The position numbers were made by a program, and so were the translations under genes. This document shows positions 51,720 through 59,532 of a DNA stretch of 64,000 nt, piece after piece. The number at the start of each line of letters is the position of its first letter. Position 1 is the stretch's first letter. The DNA is taken from the NCBI RefSeq assembly GCF_002399615.1, contig NZ_DHDZ01000033.1, positions 35,895 to 99,894 on the forward strand. The letters are read 5' to 3'. The stretch is from Pedobacter sp. UBA4863 (GTDB lineage Bacteria; Bacteroidota; Bacteroidia; Sphingobacteriales; Sphingobacteriaceae). The notes below the pieces were generated by a model, which saw only the letters and a program-made list of their open reading frames with translations, did not search any database and was not told where the DNA came from.

Positions 51720-52708
51720 AACACAGGTTCGACACCGTTTGGCTCACGCCACCCGATATGTCGGGAAGGCTCGAACGGGAGTTTTTCGGCTCGCTGCAAA
51801 ACCTGTGCGACCTGTACCAAATCCCCCTGCCCGATGTGGCGCACCTCTCCTACCCGAAGAACATCGCCACCGCCTATGCCGCAGTAGCGGAATTACTGAA
51901 GGGGGAAAAGTTCAGTGTCATCATCGGGCAGGACTACAGGCGCAGGGCGACCATCGCCACCACTCGGGAACTTGGGACGGGGCATTGCCTGTACTATATC
52001 CCTATCCGTCCCCTTTGCCGTCTGATGGAAAGGGAGGCGGGAAGCAACTTGGTCAAATTGCTGCTTGAACTGTTCCGCTACCTCTACCATATCGTGGGCG
52101 TGCCCTACCATCGGAACGGCTATATCGGCTCGGTCTACGAAATGATGAACGAATGGGTGGAGGACGGTTGGGAGGATGGAGAATATACCGAACAGCAAAG
52201 GGCAGACCTACAGGAGTGCGATGCACAGGGAGAACTCCTTTGGGACTATCTCCGCACACCGTTCAGGAGCAGGCGGCTGCGCACAGCCATCAATGCCTGT
52301 TACCAAACGGGGCAGGCGGACGAAGTGCTTTTGGGAATAGCGGATGACCTGTTGCAGCTTGCCCTACAATATCCCAAGCGTTCCCTGTGCAGTAGCATCT
52401 GCAAAGACATCGGGGGCTTGGACAGGGAACAGTTGGAGGAGGATGGGCAGATAATCCAGTTGGATATGTACGTGTCCTTTTACTGGAGCTGCTACGACAG
52501 CACCTACGATAGCCTGTACGAATACGTCAATTCCTATTTTATGGAAATCGGCTACACGGACGAACCCAAGAGCATCCAGTGGTTCGACAAGCCACAGGAA
52601 AAAGATGCACACGGATTTGATTTTGAGCAAAGGATTTTTGAACTGCTGGACAGACTTACGGAACAGCTAAATATTTTGGACAATGAGGAACATCACCAAG
52701 ACATTTGA
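51596..52708 (+). CDS. PRTRC system protein F (N-terminus uncertain)
   Basis: A protein of up to 370 residues. The recognisable part starts near FDTVWLTPPDMSGRLEREFF. It contains YRRRATIATTRELGTGHCLY and LCRLMEREAGSNLVKLLLEL, and ends with an acidic region. It fits PRTRC protein F in place and length, and its 3-prime end overlaps the protein B gene by 26 bp. The first 40 residues from the ATG at 51596 overlap a better-looking frame (51549-51719) and may not be real; another ATG lies at 51758. The function is unknown. Confidence 0.65.
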   Translation: MGTAAAICRLSARPRKTARCSGGEKEQAAQRTATANGSVFLKHRFDTVWLTPPDMSGRLEREFFGSLQNLCDLYQIPLPDVAHLSYPKNIATAYAAVAELLKGEKFSVIIGQDYRRRATIATTRELGTGHCLYYIPIRPLCRLMEREAGSNLVKLLLELFRYLYHIVGVPYHRNGYIGSVYEMMNEWVEDGWEDGEYTEQQRADLQECDAQGELLWDYLRTPFRSRRLRTAINACYQTGQADEVLLGIADDLLQLALQYPKRSLCSSICKDIGGLDREQLEEDGQIIQLDMYVSFYWSCYDSTYDSLYEYVNSYFMEIGYTDEPKSIQWFDKPQEKDAHGFDFEQRIFELLDRLTEQLNILDNEEHHQDI

Positions 52709-53387
52709 ACAGGAATACCTGCCAGTTAGGGCATTGCTCTTTTACGAGCAAAAGAACAGGGAGGACATCTATATCGAAAGCTACGATATTGCCCCCAATG
52801 GCAGCCCCATCAATGCCCACCCATTGGGCAGCAGGGAAATACAGCGGTTGGCGGAAAAGTTCAAACAGGTGGGGCAGCTATCCACCAACTATCTTTTCCC
52901 AAAGGGGATGATGCCCGAGAACGTGCTTTCGGTCAGCCCCTACGGCTCGGTAGTATGGTACACTCCTGCGCACGAGGTACAGCTTTACTTTATCGAAAGA
53001 CTGGGCATCCCCTGTGGCATGGCGAAAGTTCCGCCATTGGTATGGAAAGCGGACAGGAAAAACCTGTACCTCTTTGCGCTCAGCAGGAACAAACGTCCCG
53101 AAAGGGATACCCCACTCTGCCACGCCCCGTTGTTCAACATCTATAACGATGGGAAAATCTGCATGGGAACGGTGGATGTGGAAATAGACTCCAGTACCTA
53201 TTTGCAGGATTTTATCGGCACATGGCAGGACTACTTTTGGAACAGCTATTTCAGCCACCTTATTGGCAACCATAGCCCAGTAAAGGGCAACATCGTCCAG
53301 CTTTGGCAGCAGCAGGTCGAAACGGGCAGTAGTTTCCCGCTGAAGGTATTGCAGGCTACGGGCTTCACTCTTAAAAACTTGTTATGA
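52683..53387 (+). CDS. PRTRC system protein B, E2-like (Ub-conjugation) protein
   Basis: A 234-residue protein of the PRTRC B family, described as a prokaryotic E2 of the E2-D type in my memory of the domain lists. Its central block has FNIYNDGKICMGTVDV, which mirrors the eukaryotic E2 pattern (HPN...G.iCl), with Cys160 as candidate catalytic cysteine. The upstream VPPLVWKADRKNLYLFAL and LCHAPL segments would form the sheet before the active site. It overlaps PRTRC F upstream and the ThiF gene downstream (ATGATGG), so it is translated with them. Whether it accepts protein C through a thioester is a prediction. Confidence 0.8.
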   Translation: MRNITKTFEQEYLPVRALLFYEQKNREDIYIESYDIAPNGSPINAHPLGSREIQRLAEKFKQVGQLSTNYLFPKGMMPENVLSVSPYGSVVWYTPAHEVQLYFIERLGIPCGMAKVPPLVWKADRKNLYLFALSRNKRPERDTPLCHAPLFNIYNDGKICMGTVDVEIDSSTYLQDFIGTWQDYFWNSYFSHLIGNHSPVKGNIVQLWQQQVETGSSFPLKVLQATGFTLKNLL

Positions 53388-54196
53388 TGGAAACGGCAAC
53401 AGAAAAACAGAAGGTACATATCGTGGACAGCTACCTGCTCAATCCCACCAACCCTATTATCGTCAACCTTATCGGTGCGGGCGGCACGGGAAGCCAAGTG
53501 CTTGGCACACTGGCAAAGACACATACCGCACTGCTCGAACTCGGACACCCTGGGCTGATGGTCAGGCTATTTGACGATGATGTCATCTCCCATGCCAACA
53601 GGGGAAGGCTGGCATTTACCGATGACGAGGTCGGATTGCATAAGTCCGTTGTCTTCATCAACCGTGTCAACCGATTTTTCGGGACGGACTGGAAAGCGGT
53701 AACGGCAAAATTTGATGCGCAGGCAATAGCCGATAAAAAGGAACTGGCGATGGCGGAAATCACCATTTCCTGCGTGGACTCCGTAAAGGCTCGGTTCGAC
53801 ATTGCCGAGATACTCGGAAGGTACAAAAAGGACATACAAAGGCATTCACCCAAATATTGGATAGACTACGGGAACGCTAGGGACACGGGGCAGGTATTGC
53901 TCGCTACGGTGGGTAGGATAAAGCAGCCAAATAGCCAAAAATATCAGACCGTCCCCGACATGCGTTTTGTGACCGAGGAATATGGCGACCTGCTAAGGGC
54001 ATCCGAATCAGCGGACAATATGCCTAGCTGCTCGGTAGCCGAAGCACTCGGCAAACAGGACTTGTTCATCAACCCCACATTGGCGCAGCTTGGCGGTTCT
54101 CTGCTCTGGCAGATGTTCCGTGAGGGAATGTTGTTCAATAAAGGATTCTTCCACAACCTCAAGACATTCAGGACACAGCCGATACCAGTTGCATAG
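53384..54196 (+). CDS. PRTRC system ThiF-family E1-like adenylyltransferase
   Basis: A 270-residue Rossmann-fold protein of the ThiF/MoeB/E1 superfamily. The nucleotide loop is GAGGTG (31-36), followed by RLFDDDVISHANRGRLAFTD, which has the family Asp and Arg. Two cysteines are candidates for thioester formation: Cys130 in ISCVDS and Cys216 in MPSCSVAE, the latter in the place of the usual catalytic Cys. It is the last gene of the PRTRC operon and would activate the Ub-like protein C for the E2-like protein B. A strong terminator follows 9 bp after the stop. Confidence 0.85.
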   Translation: MMETATEKQKVHIVDSYLLNPTNPIIVNLIGAGGTGSQVLGTLAKTHTALLELGHPGLMVRLFDDDVISHANRGRLAFTDDEVGLHKSVVFINRVNRFFGTDWKAVTAKFDAQAIADKKELAMAEITISCVDSVKARFDIAEILGRYKKDIQRHSPKYWIDYGNARDTGQVLLATVGRIKQPNSQKYQTVPDMRFVTEEYGDLLRASESADNMPSCSVAEALGKQDLFINPTLAQLGGSLLWQMFREGMLFNKGFFHNLKTFRTQPIPVA

Positions 54197-54204
54197 CCTT
54201 CCCA

Positions 54205-54257
54205 AAGCGCCCACAAGGGGCGCTTCTTTCTTTGTCAGGCGCAGCAAAGAAAGAAGC
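54205..54257 (+). terminator. terminator with an overlapping alternative hairpin
   Basis: Hairpin 1 is AAGCGCCC/GGGCGCTT with a 5-nt loop (54205-54225), followed by CTTTCTTTG. Hairpin 2 pairs GCTTCTTTCTTTG (54222-54234) with CAAAGAAAGAAGC (54245-54257), a perfect 13-bp stem. The two share bases 54222-54225, so they cannot form fully together. Together they end the PRTRC operon. Confidence 0.75.
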
Positions 54258-54324
54258 AAAGAAACGCTGTAGTGTATAGATGAAATAAGTGATTATAAGA
54301 TTCACCATATCATCAACCCGCTTA

Positions 54325-56238
54325 TTATTGTTTGACAATTTTATAGAAGAATTGCCCATTGATCCTCAAAAGGTTTATTCCATTCGGGAGCATCGAAATA
54401 TCGAAAATATGTTCCATTTCATTTCCCATCACCTCACTGATTAAAACCCTTCCCGCCATATCAATTACCTCAATTTTTGTAATCGGTTCTGAAGATGTAA
54501 GCTTTACCATATCAGATGCTGGATTTGGCATAATATCAATTCTGAAAATCTTGCTAAACCCTGGAACATTGGTCGCCCATGCCGTATCAATATTTGAATA
54601 GGTGCGATTATAGACCACGCCATTAATAATGCATGGATTGGAAAGTTCTGCTTCTATGCGGTATCGATTGTTGCCAGAAGGAAGAAAGCTATCGACAAAC
54701 GTTGTATCCAGGCCACTTATTAGAAAACTTGCAATGGTCTGAAAGGAGCCGTTGTTGTTACTTCTTCTCACATGATAGACTGGATTTACAATTCCCTCAT
54801 AAGCATTCCACGTCAGGGAAGCCATTCCTCCCGGCACATGGGAATAGTTAACCCTGACTGGCCTGAATGCCGGTGATGTGGATATATCAGTTGATCCCCC
54901 GCAACTATCAAAGGTAGACAGCTTATATCTAAAGGGCTGACCTTGTTGCGAAGCTGATGCATCGATATAGGAACCTACATTTCCCATCGCATTTGCGATC
55001 TGTATAAAGTTTCCATTCTGTTCCCTGAAAAGCCTGAAAGAATCTATGTTCTGATAGGAACTGGCGTCCCAAATCAAGGTATTGTTGCCTGTAACCGTAT
55101 CCGTTGTTACCAAACACAGACTAGCAGTAGTCTGTTGTGGACAATTGAAGGTCATCACCGTAGCATACCAGCCATTATTGGATATTCCTGTTGAGTCTTG
55201 GTAACATATAAAAAGTGACCCGAGCTTACTGATTGTAAACACCATTTCACTAGCGTTGCCATTAGTAAATGTCCGACGTCCTACAGGCTTCCAAATCCCA
55301 TTGCTATATCTAACTACCGTTGCCTTATAGCCGAAATTGCGTTCGGTAAAAGACATAAATGGTGTTCCGTCAGGGTCTATGGCAATTGTCGGTTTATAGG
55401 TAGTATCAATAGGGATTTCAGTACCGCCAACATATGACCAGGACAAGCCATTATATCTCATTACGCCAGAGCGTAGTTTATTGTCAGCTTCCAAAAAACC
55501 AACATAGGGACTTCCATCTGGATGTATTGCCAGTGAAATAAATATGGAATTATTTGGAGAAAATCTTGGGATGCCGACCTGAACCCAACTGTTACCGTCA
55601 AATTTTTTCACCGAAACCTTTGATGTACCAAGTAAACTCTCATGATATGCTACATAAGGGGTGTTCTGATGATCGAATTTAATATCCACATCATTTGCAG
55701 TTCCAGCAGACATGCCGGGTATTCCTACCAGTACCCAGTTGGTTCCGTCAAATTTCATAACCGATGGTTGTGAATTAGTAGTACCATCGATGAATACGAT
55801 GTATGGTACACCACCGGTATCTAATGTCAGTTTAAGTCCACCGGCTGAATTAGGGGTAAATCTTTCCGTCCCAACCGTAGTCCAGCTACTACCGTTAAAT
55901 TTCTTTACGGTAGCTCTTGTAGTCACAGTTCCTTCTGGATAGCCAACATAAATATTGTCGTTCTTATCAACTGCTATTGAACTGCTCAAAAACTGGTCAA
56001 ATGAAAACCCTCTGTTACCTACGACAACCCAGTTAGCTCCATTAAACTTCATAACAGTTGCCAAATTATTGATACCGCCATCTGAAAAGGCTACATAGGG
56101 CGTTCCCATCTTATCCGTAGCAATTGATTGGGCCCTTATAATATTTGGAGAAAATGTTCGGTTGCCTAACAGGGACCATTGTGCAATTGAGGTAATGTGT
56201 ACAAGCAATACGAACACTAATAGTAGTGATTTTTTCAT
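54325..56238 (-). CDS. secreted repeat protein with a type IX secretion C-terminal domain
   Basis: A 637-residue protein. The ATG at 56238 opens a good signal peptide (MKKSLLLVFVLLVHITSIAQ); an upstream in-frame ATG at 56391 reads through a terminator and is rejected. The first 360 residues contain about seven repeats of 45-50 residues with VMKFNGANWVVVGNRGFS-like and GTPYVAFSD-like blocks, as in a beta-propeller. The C-terminal 70 residues (MPNPASDMVKL, then IEVIDMAGRVLI and NGINLLRINGQFFYKIVK) form a type IX secretion sorting domain. It is therefore probably exported across the outer membrane and anchored. Neighbours do not explain its function; it sits like cargo between the PRTRC and mob modules. 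Confidence 0.75.
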   Translation of the reverse strand: MKKSLLLVFVLLVHITSIAQWSLLGNRTFSPNIIRAQSIATDKMGTPYVAFSDGGINNLATVMKFNGANWVVVGNRGFSFDQFLSSSIAVDKNDNIYVGYPEGTVTTRATVKKFNGSSWTTVGTERFTPNSAGGLKLTLDTGGVPYIVFIDGTTNSQPSVMKFDGTNWVLVGIPGMSAGTANDVDIKFDHQNTPYVAYHESLLGTSKVSVKKFDGNSWVQVGIPRFSPNNSIFISLAIHPDGSPYVGFLEADNKLRSGVMRYNGLSWSYVGGTEIPIDTTYKPTIAIDPDGTPFMSFTERNFGYKATVVRYSNGIWKPVGRRTFTNGNASEMVFTISKLGSLFICYQDSTGISNNGWYATVMTFNCPQQTTASLCLVTTDTVTGNNTLIWDASSYQNIDSFRLFREQNGNFIQIANAMGNVGSYIDASASQQGQPFRYKLSTFDSCGGSTDISTSPAFRPVRVNYSHVPGGMASLTWNAYEGIVNPVYHVRRSNNNGSFQTIASFLISGLDTTFVDSFLPSGNNRYRIEAELSNPCIINGVVYNRTYSNIDTAWATNVPGFSKIFRIDIMPNPASDMVKLTSSEPITKIEVIDMAGRVLISEVMGNEMEHIFDISMLPNGINLLRINGQFFYKIVKQ

Positions 56239-56322
56239 GATGATTTTTTTAGATGATGATGAACTGAAATTAGGATGAAATTTGATAAGTGGAATGATGA
56301 GAGATGTTAATTGGCAGTTAAT

Positions 56323-56338
56323 GAGCCAAACTGCAACA
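56323..56338. repeat. single dispersed copy of the 21-bp repeat core
   Basis: GAGCCAAACTGCAACA differs by one base from each of the two core variants in the tandem repeats at 4081-4143, 52 kb away. It lies 85 bp upstream of the type IX cargo gene, in the untranslated leader. Confidence 0.55.
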
Positions 56339-56362
56339 TGTACAGAATTGTTTAAAAAAGAA

Positions 56363-56383
56363 CGGTCGGCACTTTGCCGACCG
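56363..56383 (-). terminator. intrinsic terminator after the 101-codon gene
   Basis: A perfect 9-bp stem CGGTCGGCA/TGCCGACCG with a 3-nt loop, followed on the minus strand by TTCTTTTTT. It starts 10 bp after the stop at 56394 and separates this gene from the cargo gene downstream. Confidence 0.8.
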
Positions 56384-56393
56384 AACATCAAAA

Positions 56394-56699
56394 TTAAAGA
56401 GACTTCAGTTTTTCACTGAACTCTTTCAGTCCCGATTTTGCAAGCAAATCCTCCGCTATGGTACTGATCAATTCAACTTCTGCTTTCTGCAATGCCTGCA
56501 ACAATGCTGGTCGATCATTGCCCTTTGCACCAAGACCGTATTCAATAATTGCGCTTACGATCAACACATTCTTTCTTGAAATTTTCAGATCGACTTTTAC
56601 AGCCTCGTTCATACCTGGGATACTCATTATCGTATCCATCCATTTCACCGCATCTTTTTGTTCCATCATCTTTAGGTATTTTAATTTTAAACTGTCCAA
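56394..56699 (-). CDS. small soluble hypothetical protein
   Basis: A 101-residue protein (MDSLKLKYLKMMEQKDAVKW...) with an alternating helix and strand pattern and no signal peptide. The later part is helical (RPALLQALQKAEVELISTIA). The coding pattern is good and it has its own terminator, so a real gene is likely. It is divergent from the primase-like gene at 56804 with about 100 bp between the starts. No family is recognised. Confidence 0.6.
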   Translation of the reverse strand: MDSLKLKYLKMMEQKDAVKWMDTIMSIPGMNEAVKVDLKISRKNVLIVSAIIEYGLGAKGNDRPALLQALQKAEVELISTIAEDLLAKSGLKEFSEKLKSL

Positions 56700-56803
56700 A
56701 TTTATTTAGCCTATCCGTATTGCACATAGTCAAAATTTGGTCGTGTTAATGCAATCAATTGGCATTTGTATAGTTTTGTACCAATCAGTAAAGCGAGGGG
56801 ATT

Positions 56804-57673
56804 ATGAAACATTGGGAACGGGAAGAGATTGATGACATTCGGAATAGGGATATTGTTTCCTACCTGAACATGATTGGGCATTTACCCGAAAAGTTAAACA
56901 GGTCATCCTATTGGTACCTTTCTCCTTTGAGAAATGAAAACACGGCATCGTTCAAGGTAGACCAAAAGCTAAATAGATGGTATGACTTTGGCACTAGAGA
57001 AGGCGGCGATATGATAGACCTTATCCTTCGTCTAAAAGAGTGGACATTTACCCAGCTCATGGAAAGCGAGAATCCATTTGACGGAAAAACTATCCAACAA
57101 AACTCTACTGAAATATCTTCTGAACAAGTTCCAAAAATCTTAATAGAAAAAGTATCAGAACTCTCCTACCCAAGTCTTAAAAAGTATCTCGAAGAACGGG
57201 GAATTTCATGGAAGGTCGCCAGGCTATTCTGTGCACAGGTTAATTTTGAACTCTACGAAAAGAAATACTTCGCCATTGGCTTTCCCAATGACCTTGGAGG
57301 ATATGAGCTGCGCAGTAGCTTTTTCAAGTGGGCAAGCAGTCCTAAAACAGTGACGAGGTTTCTGAATGGTTCAAAAAGACTATCAGTTTTTGAAGGCTTC
57401 TTTGATTTCCTTTCCCATGCTACAAATCTCGGAGAGGACGAACTTGACAAAGGCGATTATCTTATCCTCAATTCCATCTCGTTCATCAATGAACAAATAG
57501 AATTTATGGACGGTTACGAAAATGTAGACCTATATCTGGACAGGGATGAAACCGGACAAATTTGCAGCCGGGAATTGGAACAGGCAAATGAACGGTATTC
57601 GGATAAAAGCACAATGTATTCTGGCTTCAAGGATCTGAATGAATGGTGGATATCGAAAGTTAATATGAGTTGA
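56804..57673 (+). CDS. primase-like TOPRIM protein with a degenerate CHC2 domain
   Basis: A 289-residue protein. Residues 1-80 align with the CHC2 zinc-finger domain of DnaG-type primases (YWYLSPLRNENTASFKVDQK then WYDFGTREGGDMIDL), but all the zinc-binding Cys and His are replaced. The C-terminal half is a TOPRIM domain with Glu197 in LSVFEGFFDFL and Asp246/Asp248 in YLDRDETGQ. Proteins like this occur in the mobilisation modules of Bacteroidota elements, where they are thought to help complementary-strand synthesis. It is the first gene of the mob module. The missing zinc site argues that template recognition differs from DnaG. Confidence 0.75.
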   Translation: MKHWEREEIDDIRNRDIVSYLNMIGHLPEKLNRSSYWYLSPLRNENTASFKVDQKLNRWYDFGTREGGDMIDLILRLKEWTFTQLMESENPFDGKTIQQNSTEISSEQVPKILIEKVSELSYPSLKKYLEERGISWKVARLFCAQVNFELYEKKYFAIGFPNDLGGYELRSSFFKWASSPKTVTRFLNGSKRLSVFEGFFDFLSHATNLGEDELDKGDYLILNSISFINEQIEFMDGYENVDLYLDRDETGQICSRELEQANERYSDKSTMYSGFKDLNEWWISKVNMS

Positions 57674-57754
57674 CATAAAATAATACCAAAGACGGCTTAC
57701 AGGCAGTTATGATATTTTTACGACAATAGGAATATCCCTCTGATTGTCTAAAGG

Positions 57755-57846
57755 GGATTGCAGGGTGTTTTTGCAATCCGCAAGATGTACTGTTGTTAAA
57801 CAACAGAAATCTTGCCCACCGGCCACTCGGAACTCGTTAGTGGGAT
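57755..57846. other. candidate origin of transfer (oriT) with nested inverted repeats
   Basis: The 206-bp gap before the mob genes has GGATTGCA (57755-57762) with TGCAATCC (57772-57779). It then has GCAAGAT (57780-57786) with ATCTTGC (57809-57815), enclosing CTGTTGTT-A-AACAACAG (57790-57806). A CCCAC/GTGGG pair spans 57815-57843. Closely packed inverted repeats next to MobC and relaxase genes are the normal arrangement of oriT. A nick site cannot be assigned. Confidence 0.55.
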
Positions 57847-57879
57847 TTGAATGAATTTGGTAAGTGAAATAGATAAGTG

Positions 57880-58260
57880 ATGGAAGGAAAAAACCAGAGA
57901 AATCGGATAGTCGGGGTTAGGCTGACTTTAGTGGAATTTGAAAAGATTGAAAAAAAATGGAAGGCTAGCAATTGCAGAAAATTAAGTGATTTCATTCGCA
58001 AAATGATCTTCCAAAAACCTATCGTTGCCAGCTACCGGAATAAGTCTATGGACGACTTTATGGCAGAAGCAATCAGGCTAAGATCGGAACTTAACGGCAT
58101 TGGCAACAACTTTAACCAGCTTGTCAAAAAGCTGCACATGACTCCTAGGACCGAGGGTATCGAAAAGCTTTTGGTCAGTTATGAACTCGACAAAAGATCA
58201 CTGCTCAGGCACATCGAAAAGATACAGTTGTTCATCGAGGAACAGGGAGCGAAATGGTAG
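57880..58260 (+). CDS. MobC-like relaxosome accessory protein
   Basis: A 126-residue protein (ATG 57880; a GTG one codon earlier is possible). The N-terminal part (RIVGVRLTLVEFEKIEKKWK, then LSDFIRKMIF) resembles a ribbon-helix-helix DNA-binding domain. The C-terminal part is helical with ELNGIGNNFNQLVKKL, the signature of MobC-type relaxosome proteins (LxxxGxNLNQ). It would bind oriT and help the relaxase. The relaxase start overlaps its stop, and the inverted-repeat cluster lies directly upstream, which supports the call. Confidence 0.82.
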   Translation: MEGKNQRNRIVGVRLTLVEFEKIEKKWKASNCRKLSDFIRKMIFQKPIVASYRNKSMDDFMAEAIRLRSELNGIGNNFNQLVKKLHMTPRTEGIEKLLVSYELDKRSLLRHIEKIQLFIEEQGAKW

Positions 58261-59513
58261 CCAGGATCAGCATCAAGGATGCCTTGAACGACAACTTTTT
58301 CTATAACGAAAACAAGATCGGAAAGGGCGAAGCCATTGGGTTATTGGCAGCCAATTTCCACACCGAATTTGAACGGCTAAGTTCCCGCCAAAGGCTACGT
58401 ACATTGGAGAACTTTGTAGCAATGAACAGCCGTATTAAAGTGAACAGCGTGCATGTTTCTTTGAACTTTGATCCATCGGAAAAGCTCTCTGATGACAAGC
58501 TAAAAGAGATATCGAAACAGTACATGGAACGCATTGGTTTTGGTAGGCAGCCGTACCTGGTCTATAGACATTTTGATGCCGGACATCCGCACGTCCATAT
58601 CCTTTCTGTAAAGGTAAATTTAGAAGGTAAGGGAATGGACACCCACCTTATCGGAAAGAGATTTTCCGAACCGGCAAGAAAGGCTATAGAAGAACAATAT
58701 GGACTTGTAAAAGCTGAAGGTAGAAAAGAGGAAATTTATAATCTTAAATCTGCTTATTCCCAAAAGATCGATTACGGGAAAATGGAAAGCCGTAAGGCCA
58801 TTGCCGTAGTTCTATCCAATGTGCTGAACACCTATAACTATACCTCCATTGCAGAACTGAATGCGGTGCTTAACTTGTACAACGTGACTGCCGACAGGTG
58901 CAGGGAAACATCAATGGTCTACAGGTTTGGTGGCCTGCTCTATAGGATACTGGACGGAGAGGGCAAACCAGTAGGTGTCCCCATCAAGGCCAGCAGGTTT
59001 GGTCAGCGCCCTACCCTTGAATATCTGGAGTCCATGTTTGAAAAGAACAGGGCGAACAGGGCAAGGTTTAGATCACCTCTTAAGCATACGATAGACCGCT
59101 ATTTTACCAACAACAGTTCACCAAATTTCAACGCCCTGTCTGCCTATCTGAAAAGCGCGGGAATAGATATAATCCTACGAACCAGTGCGAAGGGACAGGT
59201 TTATGGATTGACCTATGTTGACCACAAAAGGAAAGTGGCACTGAAAGGCAGTGAACTTGGAAAGCCATATAGTGCAAAAGGTATCCTGGAAAGATGCAGT
59301 TCCGGTACTGCAAAACAAAACCAATATCAATCAGCAAATGTAAACAACCAAGGTTTGGGTGCAGTTGTTGGGAGTCCAGATCAACAACTGCAACATTCAA
59401 TCGGGAATAATCTCATCGACCTATTGACACAATCTGAACACACTTACAATCCAACCCCTTATGAGCTAAAGGGAAAAAAGAAAAAGAAACGCAGGAAACA
59501 GTCCAACGATTAA
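58254..59513 (+). CDS. relaxase/mobilisation nuclease (MobA/VirD2-like)
   Basis: A 419-residue relaxase. The histidine triad is in GHPHVHILSV (His111, His113 and His115). The catalytic Tyr is probably Tyr17 in NDNFFYNENK. Motif II lies near NSRIKVNSVHVSLNF. After the catalytic domain (about 1-200) comes a helical region, and the last 15 residues are very basic (LKGKKKKKRRKQ). It nicks oriT and pilots the strand to the coupling protein encoded 20 bp downstream. It resembles the MobB relaxases of Bacteroidota transposons. The 7-bp overlap with the MobC-like gene indicates coupled translation. Confidence 0.9.
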   Translation: MVARISIKDALNDNFFYNENKIGKGEAIGLLAANFHTEFERLSSRQRLRTLENFVAMNSRIKVNSVHVSLNFDPSEKLSDDKLKEISKQYMERIGFGRQPYLVYRHFDAGHPHVHILSVKVNLEGKGMDTHLIGKRFSEPARKAIEEQYGLVKAEGRKEEIYNLKSAYSQKIDYGKMESRKAIAVVLSNVLNTYNYTSIAELNAVLNLYNVTADRCRETSMVYRFGGLLYRILDGEGKPVGVPIKASRFGQRPTLEYLESMFEKNRANRARFRSPLKHTIDRYFTNNSSPNFNALSAYLKSAGIDIILRTSAKGQVYGLTYVDHKRKVALKGSELGKPYSAKGILERCSSGTAKQNQYQSANVNNQGLGAVVGSPDQQLQHSIGNNLIDLLTQSEHTYNPTPYELKGKKKKKRRKQSND

Positions 59514-59532
59514 CAATTAAACACAAAAGGAT

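Noticed and set aside
56239..56391. N-terminal extension of the type IX cargo protein to an ATG at 56391
   Set aside because: It would translate through a terminator hairpin and precede a perfect signal peptide that starts at 56238.
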